Assembly: GCF_036182465.1 (NCBI RefSeq)
Contig: NZ_CP108081.1
Coordinates: forward strand, 10,416,001-10,480,000
Length of the DNA stretch: 64,000 bases
Direction of reading: 5' to 3'
Source: Streptomyces sp. NBC_00258
GTDB taxonomy: Bacteria; Actinomycetota; Actinomycetes; Streptomycetales; Streptomycetaceae
Of this stretch, positions 50,594 to 57,828 are shown piece by piece (the first letter of the stretch is position 1; every line of letters starts with the position of its first letter). The notes below the pieces were generated by a model that saw only the letters and a program-made list of their open reading frames with translations, did no database searches and was not told the DNA's origin. Made by a program: the position numbers and the translations under genes.

Positions 50594-51835
50594 GTGATCG
50601 CCGCTCCCGAACCCGGTTTGACCGAACGCGAACTGATCGACCGAGCCGTCGCCCTGCGGCCCGCACTGCTCGAACGCCAGCCGGAGACCGAGCGGTTGAC
50701 GCGCTATCCGAAAGACACGCACGACGACTTTCTGCAGGCCGGTTTCTACCGGATCCTGCAGCCGCGCCGCTACGGCGGATACGAGTTCGGCCTGCCGACC
50801 TTCTACCGCGTGGTCACCGAGATCGCCCGAGGCTGCCCCTCCACGGGCTGGGCGCTCTCCCTCACCGCCGCCCATGTCCTCCAGGTCGCGGCGCAGTTCG
50901 AGGAACGGGCACAGGACGAGATCTTCGGTGACGACGGGGAGTTCCGCGCCGCGTCCACCGTCATGCCGGTCGGCGTGGCCCGGCCGGACGGTGACGGGCA
51001 TGTGGTCCTCGACGGCACCTGGCCGTACGCATCCGGCTCGCCGTACTCCACGCACTACGTCGGCCAGACCCTGCGCGCCCCGGAGAAGCCGGGCGACCCG
51101 CCCGGACCGCTGGTGCTGTTCGTCGCGCCGCGCTCCGTGTGGACGCTGCTCGACGACTGGCACGGCGTCCTCGGACTGCGCGGCAGCGGCTCCAACAGCA
51201 TCCGCATGGAGCAGGCCCGCATCCCCGAGTACTTCACCCGGGAGGCGAGCCTGCTCGACCTGCCGGTGGAGGGCGGTACACCCGGATCGAAGCTGCACGG
51301 CAACGCGCTGTACGCGGGCCGCGCCCCCAGCTTCTTCCACGGGGAACTGGCCGCCATCATGGTCGGCACGGCCTACGCGGCCGCCGACGAGTACGCCCGG
51401 ATCGTCGCCGAGCGGCCGCTGATCCTGGAACCCGACCGCACCCGGGCCGAACTCCACGACTATCAGCGCCACCTGGGCGAGGCGCTCGGTGCGATCCACA
51501 CCGCCGAGGCGGCACTCCAGCGCAATGCCGAGGACTACATGGAGACCTGCCGTCGCAACGTCTCCGGGGAGGCGCCCTTCACCATCGCCGACGACAACCG
51601 TCTCGCGCTGGTCTTCCTCACGGCGGGCCGCATGGCCTGGGACGTCACGCAGAGCATCCTCTTCCGCACGGCGGGTTCCCGCCATGCCCGTGACGGCGAG
51701 CGGATGCAGCGCTACTTCCGGGACGCCTCCACATACTGGACGCACATCGGGCCCAGCATGGCCGAGCCGCTCGAGCGACGCGTCGGCTGCGACCGGCTCG
51801 GGCTGCCCTCCCACGACATCCCGCTGATTCCGTGA
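50594..51835 (+). CDS. acyl-CoA dehydrogenase-fold flavin monooxygenase (HpaB/HsaA-like group)
   Basis: A 413-residue protein with the group D flavin monooxygenase plan: YPKDTHDDFLQAGFYRILQP, GCPSTGWALSLTAAHVLQVA, LDGTWPYASGSPYSTHYVGQ and LGLRGSGSNSIRM with the GSGS flavin/substrate turn, and a C-terminal helical bundle (RHARDGERMQRYFRDASTYW). Such enzymes hydroxylate phenols with reduced flavin from a separate reductase, not visible nearby. GTG at 50594 with GGAGG; residues encoded upstream are not family-like. Probably monocistronic. Confidence 0.87.
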   Translation: MIAAPEPGLTERELIDRAVALRPALLERQPETERLTRYPKDTHDDFLQAGFYRILQPRRYGGYEFGLPTFYRVVTEIARGCPSTGWALSLTAAHVLQVAAQFEERAQDEIFGDDGEFRAASTVMPVGVARPDGDGHVVLDGTWPYASGSPYSTHYVGQTLRAPEKPGDPPGPLVLFVAPRSVWTLLDDWHGVLGLRGSGSNSIRMEQARIPEYFTREASLLDLPVEGGTPGSKLHGNALYAGRAPSFFHGELAAIMVGTAYAAADEYARIVAERPLILEPDRTRAELHDYQRHLGEALGAIHTAEAALQRNAEDYMETCRRNVSGEAPFTIADDNRLALVFLTAGRMAWDVTQSILFRTAGSRHARDGERMQRYFRDASTYWTHIGPSMAEPLERRVGCDRLGLPSHDIPLIP

Positions 51836-51956
51836 GCGTTCGGTGACGTCCACGTGAGACGTGCATGGCACATCCCACGACGGGTACGCGACCAGCCGCG
51901 CCCGGGTCGGCACCCGGCCCGGGCGGCCTGTTTTCGTTACTACGTCGGGATGTGCC

Positions 51957-52364
51957 ATGGAGATTTCCTCGAACGACAACGTCACGGCGGAGGCCGAGCG
52001 AGCGCTTACCGTGCTGGCCGAGAACGCCGAGGACGGCGACGCCCTGGACACCCTGGCCGGCAGTGACGTGCTGGTCCCGGTGCCGGACGACGCCGATGAC
52101 GAGGCGGCAGGTGATCCCTCCGTCGTTGCCCTGCCCGTCATCGAGCAGCCGGGCGGCGACCCGCTGGTTCCGGTGTTCACCTCCGAGGTGCGGATGGCCG
52201 AGCTGCTGCCGTCGGTGTCGCGCTACCGCCTGGTGCCGTTGGGCGCGCTTGCCGCGCAGTGGCCCACCAGCGATGTCTCGCTGAGCATCGACGCCAGTGC
52301 TCCGCACGGGCTGACGCTCAGCTCGCAGGGTGTACGCGCCCTGCTGGTACGGCCTCACGCCTGA
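51957..52364 (+). CDS. SseB-family protein
   Basis: A 135-residue acidic soluble protein. The SseB N-terminal-like core is DALDTLAGSDVLVPVPDDAD, PLVPVFTSEVRMAELLP and VPLGALAAQWPTSDVSLSID followed by ASAPHGLTLSSQGVRALL. SseB-type proteins are common in actinobacteria and lack a firm function outside enterobacterial sulfurtransferase modulation. The ATG at 51957 has GGGA 8 nt upstream. Confidence 0.85.
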   Translation: MEISSNDNVTAEAERALTVLAENAEDGDALDTLAGSDVLVPVPDDADDEAAGDPSVVALPVIEQPGGDPLVPVFTSEVRMAELLPSVSRYRLVPLGALAAQWPTSDVSLSIDASAPHGLTLSSQGVRALLVRPHA

Positions 52365-52448
52365 GCCCTGGCCGGGCGTGCCTCGGGGCGCGGGATGCCT
52401 CTGGCTCCCGCGCCCCTGTTTCGTGTCCGGGTGCGAGTGAGTGGGGCT

Positions 52449-52512
52449 GGTCGCGCAGTTCCCCGCGCCCTTGAACGCAGGGCTGCGCCCTCACTCCTTC
52501 AGGGGCGCGAGT
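52449..52512. repeat. second copy of the intergenic repeat with imperfect hairpin
   Basis: Starts GGTCGCGCAGTTCCCCGCGC, identical to 46555 onward. The right arm is separated and altered (GGGGCGCG at 52502-52509), giving a long loop. The copy directly abuts the HxlR fragment. Confidence 0.75.
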
Positions 52513-52634
52513 TCCTGCGCGGCCCGCGCCGTTTCACCGAGCTGCGTGATGTCCTGCCCGGCATCAGCCGCCGCACCCTGACCAGCCGGGTGCGCCAGTT
52601 CGAGGCCCACGACATCGTCATCGGCACCGCCTAG
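52506..52634 (+). pseudogene. remnant of an HxlR-family regulator
   Basis: The frame reads REFLRGPRRFTELRDVLPGI, then SRRTLTSRVRQFEAHDIV and ends IGTA-stop. This matches the middle of the HxlR winged helix (FLxGPxRFxELRxxLPGIS, LTxRLRxLExxGLV). About 30 N-terminal residues, including the usual cysteine, and the C-terminal wing are missing. The upstream sequence in this frame runs into the repeat element and is not regulator-like. Probably a deletion remnant. Confidence 0.7.
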
Positions 52635-52675
52635 GCGGAGATCCCTCCGACTGATACTGGCACCGGTGCGCGCGC

Positions 52676-53557
52676 TCACGCCGGGTTGGCCAGCCTCTGC
52701 CGCAGGGCGTCGTTGTCGTCGTGGTGGACGACCTCGTCGAAGCGCAGCCGCAGCCCGTGCTTGGCCAGTAGGCCGGCCACGATGGCGTCGAGCTGTTCGC
52801 GGTGTTCCTTCGTGCGGGCCTGTACGTACGCCGCGCGCACCTCGTCGGGTTCATCGGCGAGGACCTGGTCCATGCGCTCGCGGATGTACCGCTTGAGGTT
52901 GATGTGCTCCATGAACACCTCGGTGATGCCAGCTTCGACGAGCTGACCGAGAAGGTGGTCCAGGAGTTCGGGCCGGGCGGCGAAGTGGGGCAGGAGCGGG
53001 CCGACGAAGGCGAAGGTGGGGATGCCGGCCTCGCGTAGTTCCGTGAGCGTGCGCAGGCGGCGGGAGGCGAGCGGGGCGCGTACCTCCAGCCAGCGGCCGA
53101 CCTTGTCGTCCGCGGTGGTCACGGTCATGCCGACCTCTGCCCGAGGCAGGCCGGTGAGCAGGTCGATGTCACGGGTGACGACCGGCGACTTGGTCAGGAT
53201 GCGGACCAGGCCCGGGTACTGAACCGTCTCCAGTTCGCGCAGGATGCCGCGGGTGAGCCGGTACTTCGTCTCGTGGCCCTGGTAGGGATCGGTGACCGAG
53301 CTGAGCAGCATCGTGCCCCGCCGCTTGTCCTCCGGCATCTTCGCCAGCTCCTTGCGGGCGAGCTCGACCGCGTTCGTCTTCACGTACAGGTAGTCGCCCC
53401 ACTCCTTGGCCGACCGGCCGAACTGCCGCCCCGCGAAGGAGGCGAAGCAGTACGCGCAGCCCAGAACACACCCCGTGTAGGGGTTGATCACGTAGTCGTT
53501 CGACGGGGTCTTCGACTTCTGGATCAGGGTCTTCGCCTCGATCTCGACCGGTTCCAT
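52676..53557 (-). CDS. radical SAM protein (SPL/Rv2578c-like)
   Basis: A 293-residue protein with a Cys30-x3-Cys34-x2-Cys37 radical-SAM cluster motif (YTGCVLGCAYCF). Conserved neighbours include KTPSNDYVINPYTG, LLSSVTDPYQGHETKYRLTR and ILTKSPVVTRDIDLL, the signature of the spore-photoproduct-lyase-related Rv2578c group. The reaction is unknown. The ATG at 53557 has GAGAGGAAG upstream; the frame's earlier part (to 53644) is basic and not family-like. Convergent with the HxlR remnant. Confidence 0.9.
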   Translation of the reverse strand: MEPVEIEAKTLIQKSKTPSNDYVINPYTGCVLGCAYCFASFAGRQFGRSAKEWGDYLYVKTNAVELARKELAKMPEDKRRGTMLLSSVTDPYQGHETKYRLTRGILRELETVQYPGLVRILTKSPVVTRDIDLLTGLPRAEVGMTVTTADDKVGRWLEVRAPLASRRLRTLTELREAGIPTFAFVGPLLPHFAARPELLDHLLGQLVEAGITEVFMEHINLKRYIRERMDQVLADEPDEVRAAYVQARTKEHREQLDAIVAGLLAKHGLRLRFDEVVHHDDNDALRQRLANPA

Positions 53558-53859
53558 GACGGGCTTCCTCTCCGCTGTCGGCCGCCCGCGCCCGGGGCGG
53601 CCTCGTTCCTGTGCTGTGCGTGGGGCGAGGCGACTGGACGCCAAACCTGCATCACATGGAACAATAATCCCTGGAAGTTGATTCCATGGAATGTAAATGG
53701 TTTGCTGGGCGGACCGAGGCTGATCCGGGGCCCCGGGTGCCTGCTTCTGCAGGCAGGCCCTGTGAGCCGCTGCAGTGGAGCGCGGTCATCACCCTCCGGA
53801 TCAAGCGCGCCCTGGAGAGTCGTCTTTGTCCCGACAAGGGGACGTTAGGAGTGAGCGTC
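53558..53859. other. 302-bp divergent intergenic region with palindromes
   Basis: It separates the radical SAM and VOC genes. It contains an AT-rich island at 53650-53700 with CATGGAA (53655-53661) inverted as TTCCATG (53682-53688), the self-complementary TTCCATGGAA (53682-53691), CCGGGGCCCCGG (53725-53736) and the hairpin TGCCTGC-TTCT-GCAGGCA (53738-53755). Confidence 0.6.
53656..53677. promoter_or_regulatory. candidate MarR-type operator shared with the MarR gene promoter
   Basis: Minus-strand reading CTTCC-N11-TTCCAT (plus-strand ATGGAA at 53656-53661 and GGAAG at 53673-53677) with ATAAT inside. The same arrangement, with the same 11-nt spacing, lies before the MarR-family gene at 56303-56324. 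Confidence 0.5.
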
Positions 53860-54240
53860 ATGACCGTGCCCGCCTTCAACTCGGTCGCCTGGTTCGAGTT
53901 CGGCACCGACCAGTCGGAGAAGGTCAAGGAGTTCTACGGTGAGCTCTTCGACTGGAAGTACGTCCTCAACACCAACACCCCGGGCGTCACCTATCACTCG
54001 GTGATGCCGCCCGGTGCCCAGCAGCCGGCGGGCGGCGTGTGGGAGTCCGAGGGCAGGTTCCCCAACTACGCGATCTTCTACGTCCTCGTCCAGGACGTCA
54101 CCGCGACCGTCGAGCGCGCCGGCGAACTGGGCGCCGAGGTGGTCATGGAGCCGGTCTCCGACTCCGCGGGCTTCACCTTGGCCCGGCTGCGGGACACGGC
54201 CGGCAGCCACTTCGGCGTCTTCTCCGCACCCGCCCCCTGA
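53860..54240 (+). CDS. VOC-family protein (glyoxalase/dioxygenase fold)
   Basis: A 126-residue vicinal-oxygen-chelate protein: VAWFEFGTDQSEKVKEFYGE, LFDWKY, TYHSVMPPG, YAIFYVLVQDVTATVERAGE, and RLRDTAGSHFGVFSAP. Metal-ligand positions are not clear, so it may bind a small molecule rather than catalyse. The ATG at 53860 has TTAGGAG; a GTG at 53851 is possible. First gene of a VOC, metallo-hydrolase, NTF2 set. Confidence 0.88.
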   Translation: MTVPAFNSVAWFEFGTDQSEKVKEFYGELFDWKYVLNTNTPGVTYHSVMPPGAQQPAGGVWESEGRFPNYAIFYVLVQDVTATVERAGELGAEVVMEPVSDSAGFTLARLRDTAGSHFGVFSAPAP

Positions 54241-54383
54241 CCGGCCGCGCAGGCCTCCGCACGACACCCGCCGAGCGGCCTGTCCCACAGCACGGCCGAC
54301 GGCCCTTCTCCTTCCGTCCCTTCCCCTGCCGGAGCCACCCGCAGGGACCGCGTCCCCACTGTTCCCCGACCGGGAGGCCCTCG

Positions 54384-55166
54384 ATGTCCGGTACCAGCCC
54401 CACCAGCGAAAAGATCCCCGTCCACGTCTACGGCGGCCCGACCACCCTGATCGAGTACGGCGGGCTCAGGTTCGTCACCGACCCCACCTTCGACCCGCCG
54501 GGCGAGTACCCCATGCCCCTGCCCGGCGACCACAAGCTCGTCAAAACCGACCCGTCGCCCATCACCGCCGCCGACCTGGGCGGCATCGACGCCGTCCTGC
54601 TCTCCCACGACACACACGACGACAACCTCGACAACGCGGGCCGCGCCTTCCTGGCCGATGTCCCCGTCGTCTTCACCACCGAAAGCGGCGCCGGCCGCCT
54701 CGGAGGCAACGCGCAGGGGCTGGCCTTCTGGGAGACCGCCGAGCTCTGGCGGCCCGACGGCGGCACCGTGACGGTCACTGGCGTACCCGCGCGGCACGGC
54801 CCCGTCGGCTGCGAACCGGTCACCGGCGACGTCGTCGGCTTCATGCTCACCTCCGAAGGCCTGCCTCCGGTCTACGTCAGCGGCGACAACGCCGCGCTGG
54901 AGCACGTCAAGGAGATCGCCGGGAGGTTCGCTCCCGTCGACACCGCGATCCTCTTCCTCGGCGGCGCCCGCATGGCCTTCGCTTTCGACAACGCCCTGCT
55001 CACCCTCGACAGCGCCCAAGGCGCCGAGGCCGCGCAGATACTCGGCGCCCGCCGGGTCGTCCCCGCCCACTGCGACAGCTGGGCCCACTTCACGGAGGGC
55101 CGAAACGAGATCGAGGCCGCGTTCACCGCAGCCGGCCTCGCCGATCGCCTCGACTTCGCCCGATAG
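54384..55166 (+). CDS. MBL-fold metallo-hydrolase (UlaG-like)
   Basis: A 260-residue protein of the beta-lactamase-like fold. The motif reads LLSHDTHDDN (His75, His78, Asp79), where the usual HxHxDH has Asn in the last position; later GVPARHGPVG, VYVSGDNA and VPAHCDSWAHF supply further ligands. It may bind one metal or have altered specificity. The ATG at 54384 has GGGAGG. It follows the VOC gene by 143 bp. Confidence 0.87.
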   Translation: MSGTSPTSEKIPVHVYGGPTTLIEYGGLRFVTDPTFDPPGEYPMPLPGDHKLVKTDPSPITAADLGGIDAVLLSHDTHDDNLDNAGRAFLADVPVVFTTESGAGRLGGNAQGLAFWETAELWRPDGGTVTVTGVPARHGPVGCEPVTGDVVGFMLTSEGLPPVYVSGDNAALEHVKEIAGRFAPVDTAILFLGGARMAFAFDNALLTLDSAQGAEAAQILGARRVVPAHCDSWAHFTEGRNEIEAAFTAAGLADRLDFAR

Positions 55167-55180
55167 CCACCGCCTCGCGC

Positions 55181-55225
55181 AAGAACCCCAAGAACCCCAG
55201 GAACCCCAGGAACCCCAAGAACCCC
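55181..55225 (+). repeat. five 9-bp tandem repeats next to a ribosome binding site
   Basis: AAGAACCCC, AAGAACCCC, AGGAACCCC, AGGAACCCC, AAGAACCCC, immediately followed by AAGGAG, the ribosome binding site of the NTF2-like gene. Repeats of this length can expand or contract by slippage, here changing only the leader length. Confidence 0.9.
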
Positions 55226-55239
55226 AAGGAGTAAGCGAC

Positions 55240-55632
55240 ATGACCAGCTCGAACATCGACATCGCCCGTACCTACTTCCGGGCCGTCCAGACCGGAGACA
55301 TGGCCGCTCTCGGCGAACTCCTCGACGCCGACATCGTCTGGCACCAGCCCGGCGCCAACCGGTTCTCCGGCGAACACAAGGGCCAGGGCGCCGTCTTCCA
55401 GATGCTCGGCAGCATGATGGAGGCCAGCCAGGGCACCTTCGCCATCGACAGGATCCACACCCTCATGGGCAACGGGGACCTGGTCACCGCCACCATCCAC
55501 TTCACCGGCCGCCGCGACGACGCGTCGATGAGCATGGACGGCGTCGACCTCCTGCGCATCGAGAACGGCAAGATCACCGAGATGTGGCTCTTCTCCGCCG
55601 ACCCGGCCGCCGAAGACACGTTCTGGGGCTAG
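55240..55632 (+). CDS. SnoaL/NTF2-like protein
   Basis: A 130-residue cone-shaped NTF2-fold protein: IDIARTYFRAVQTGDMAALG, LLDADIVWHQPGANRFSG, GQGAVFQMLGSMMEASQGTF, and DGVDLLRIENGKITEMWLFS. The fold is used by ester-cyclases, isomerases and binding proteins; catalytic residues cannot be assigned. Last gene of the VOC/MBL/NTF2 set, reached through the 9-bp repeat leader. Ends before a very long hairpin. Confidence 0.88.
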   Translation: MTSSNIDIARTYFRAVQTGDMAALGELLDADIVWHQPGANRFSGEHKGQGAVFQMLGSMMEASQGTFAIDRIHTLMGNGDLVTATIHFTGRRDDASMSMDGVDLLRIENGKITEMWLFSADPAAEDTFWG

Positions 55633-55696
55633 AGCCCGTGGGTGTCCGGGGCCGCATCGACAAAGTCATCGCCTTCGCCGGTATCGCCGGCTGAAT

Positions 55697-55757
55697 CGTG
55701 GGCTGATGGGCCGGGGCCGGGGGCTGTGTTCGTCCGGCCCCGGCCCATCAGCCCACG
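55697..55757. terminator. very strong bidirectional terminator
   Basis: A perfect 24-bp stem (55697-55720 with 55734-55757) and 13-nt loop, between the convergent NTF2-like and MarR genes. Confidence 0.92.
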
Positions 55758-55779
55758 GGCACTGCCGAGCCGTCGGGGC

Positions 55780-56295
55780 TCACGATGCCGGTCGGCCCGG
55801 CTGCCTCGGCGCCCGCACAGCCGGCACCGGTGTCTGCGCGGCGGCCTTCCGCTGCGCGTCCAGGGCGCGCCCGGCCGCCCGCAGCGTGGCGAGGACCGCG
55901 GTCACCTCGCGTACCGACTCCTCGGGAATCACCGACCCGATCCGCAGTTCCAGCTCCTCCTCGAAGACCTTCAGAGCCCCGTCCACCAGCTTCTGCCCCT
56001 CAGGGGTGAGCTCGACGATCGAGGAACGGCGGTCGTTCGGATTGGCCCGCCGCGCACACAGGCCCGCCGTCTCCAGACGGTCGACGACCTTGCTCGTGCC
56101 GCCCACGGTGATCGAGAACTCCTCCGCGATGTCCTGGATCCGCCGCCCGGGCCGACGCAACAGCAGGTGCAGCACTTCGAACGAGGTCAGCGCCAAGTCG
56201 TACTCGGCTCGCAGCCGCCCCTCGATGCCGTCCCACAACTCGATCTCCAGTGAGACCAGCTCCCGGTACAGCAGCTTCAGGTCAGCGTCAGCCAT
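55780..56295 (-). CDS. MarR-family transcriptional regulator
   Basis: A 171-residue winged-helix protein: LYRELVSLEIELWDGIEGRL, LTSFEVLHLLLRRPGRRIQD, IAEEFSITVGGTSKVVDRLE and ANPNDRRSSIVELTPEGQKL with the DxRxxxxxLT wing. A C-terminal Ala/Pro/Arg-rich tail of about 30 residues is unusual. No cysteine sits in the expected sensor site near the N-terminus. It converges on the VOC/MBL/NTF2 genes, and its promoter shares a motif with theirs. The ATG at 56295 (GTG 56298 possible). Confidence 0.9.
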   Translation of the reverse strand: MADADLKLLYRELVSLEIELWDGIEGRLRAEYDLALTSFEVLHLLLRRPGRRIQDIAEEFSITVGGTSKVVDRLETAGLCARRANPNDRRSSIVELTPEGQKLVDGALKVFEEELELRIGSVIPEESVREVTAVLATLRAAGRALDAQRKAAAQTPVPAVRAPRQPGRPAS

Positions 56296-56302
56296 CACTC
56301 AT

Positions 56303-56324
56303 CTTCCGAAGAATTATCTTCCAT
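56303..56324. promoter_or_regulatory. candidate MarR autoregulatory operator
   Basis: CTTCC (56303-56307)-N11-TTCCAT (56319-56324) on the plus strand, overlapping the palindrome TCTTCCGAAGA and the pair GAAGA-ATTA-TCTTC (56308-56321). It lies 8-29 nt upstream of the MarR start and matches the site at 53656. Confidence 0.55.
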
Positions 56325-56439
56325 AGACAGCTAATTGTAGGCGACAGCCATGGCCGAGCGCACGGAGCAACAGACCCCAGCCAGGGGAGCGGGGAACCGC
56401 GCGATCAGCCACACACAACCCGCAGCCGACCGCCGGTGA

Positions 56440-57828
56440 TCAAAGGCTCTTGCCGGGGTTGAGGATCCCCCGGGGATCGAACGCCTCCTTGAGTCGCCGC
56501 TGCAGAGCGTGCGCCGCGGGCCCCAGCTCGTCCGCGACCCACTGCCGCTTCAGAACACCGACGCCGTGTTCTCCCGTGAGCGTCCCGCCGAGCCGCAGCG
56601 CCAGCGCGAAGATCTCGCCCGCCGCCTCCCACGCGGCGTCCGGGAGCCGGTCCAGGGACGGGTCCACGACGATGATCGGATGCAGGTTCCCGTCGGCCGC
56701 GTGCGCGATGGTGAAGATCGGCACGTCATGGCGTGCGGAAATGGCACGGATCGAACGAGCCGCCTCCGCGAGCCGCGAGCGCGGTACCGCGATGTCCTCG
56801 ATCAGCGGCCGGCCCAGCCGTTCAAGGGCGGGCAGAGCCAGCCGGCGCGCGGCCAGCAGCGACTCGGCCTCCGCGGGATCGTCGGTCACCTCGACCGTCG
56901 TCGCCAGCGGCGTGAGCAGTCGCGCGACCACCTCCGCCTCCACCGCCGCACCCGCGCCGTCGCACTGGACGACCAGCAACGCCGCGCCCCGCTCACGCAG
57001 TTCGGGGTCGATGGCGTGCAGCACAGGCCCGTCGACCAGCTCTGCCAGCGCCGGTTCGACCCCGGCCCTGCCGATCGCGTACGACGCCTCGGCCGCGGCC
57101 TCGAAGGACGGGAAGTACGCGGCGAGAGTGGCCGTCGCCACGGGGACGGGCCGCAGCCGCAGTGTCGCAGAGGTGATCACCGCGAGGGTTCCCTCGGAGC
57201 CGGTGAGCAGGGCGGTCAAGTCGTAGCCGGTGACGCCCTTCACCGTACGGCGGCCGGTCCTGATCACCGTGCCGTCCGCGAGCACCGCCTCCAGACCGAG
57301 CACGCTGTCCCGCGTCACGCCGTACTTGGCGCAGCGCAGGCCGCCCGCGTTGGTCGCGATGTTCCCGCCGATCGTGGACAGGGCGGCACTCGCGGGGTCG
57401 GGCGCGTACCGCAGGCCGTGGGCGCTGGCCGCGCGGTCCAGCTCGGCCGTGATCACGCCCGGTTCGACGACCGCCAGCTGGTCGTCCGCCGACAGTTCGA
57501 GGACGCGGTTCATCCCGGACAGATCGAGGACCAGCACGCCCTCGCCCGCGGTCGCGCCGCCCGACAGACCGGTGCCCGCGCCACGCGGAACCACCGGCAC
57601 ACCCAGGGCATGCGCGTGCCGGAGGGTGACCGTCACGTCCTCGGTTCGCCGTGCGTGGACGACGGCCAGGGGACTGCCGTCGGACCGGGCACCGGAACGG
57701 TCGGTGGCGTGCGCGGCCAGCGTGCGCGGATCGGTGGCCAGCCGGTCGGGGGCCAGGTCACGGGCCAGCAGCCCGAGCAGCTCGGCGGCCTTCGTGGACT
57801 CAAGTGCGGTCGTCGCGGGAGCGGTCAC
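56440..57828 (-). CDS. FAD-linked oxidase (GlcD / D-2-hydroxyacid dehydrogenase type)
   Basis: A 462-residue flavoprotein: FAD-binding type 4 domain (PRGAGTGLSGGATAGEGVLV, STIGGNIATNAGGLRCAKYG, VLADGTVIRTGRRTVKGVTG) and FAD-oxidase C-terminal domain (FTIAHAADGNLHPIIVVD, GGTLTGEHGVGVLKRQW, FDPRGILNPGKSL). The family oxidises glycolate, D-lactate and other 2-hydroxyacids. GTG at 57828 overlaps the preceding gene's stop by 4 bp (GTGA), so it belongs to the organosulfur operon and may oxidise a hydroxyacid left after desulfonation (inference). Confidence 0.88.
   Translation of the reverse strand: MTAPATTALESTKAAELLGLLARDLAPDRLATDPRTLAAHATDRSGARSDGSPLAVVHARRTEDVTVTLRHAHALGVPVVPRGAGTGLSGGATAGEGVLVLDLSGMNRVLELSADDQLAVVEPGVITAELDRAASAHGLRYAPDPASAALSTIGGNIATNAGGLRCAKYGVTRDSVLGLEAVLADGTVIRTGRRTVKGVTGYDLTALLTGSEGTLAVITSATLRLRPVPVATATLAAYFPSFEAAAEASYAIGRAGVEPALAELVDGPVLHAIDPELRERGAALLVVQCDGAGAAVEAEVVARLLTPLATTVEVTDDPAEAESLLAARRLALPALERLGRPLIEDIAVPRSRLAEAARSIRAISARHDVPIFTIAHAADGNLHPIIVVDPSLDRLPDAAWEAAGEIFALALRLGGTLTGEHGVGVLKRQWVADELGPAAHALQRRLKEAFDPRGILNPGKSL

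Larger units (their letters stand above)
52365..52675. other. 311-bp interval with repeat element and broken regulator
   Basis: It holds the second copy of the Streptomyces intergenic repeat (from 52449) and the HxlR remnant (52506-52634). No intact gene. Confidence 0.6.

Noticed and set aside
55181..55225. CRISPR-like array
   Set aside because: The 9-bp units are contiguous without spacers, so this is a simple tandem repeat. No cas genes and no longer spaced repeats exist in the window.
55633..55694. Tiny plus-strand frame after the NTF2-like gene (GVRGRIDKVIAFAGIAG)
   Set aside because: It overlaps the approach to the 24-bp-stem terminator and is too short; no ribosome binding site.
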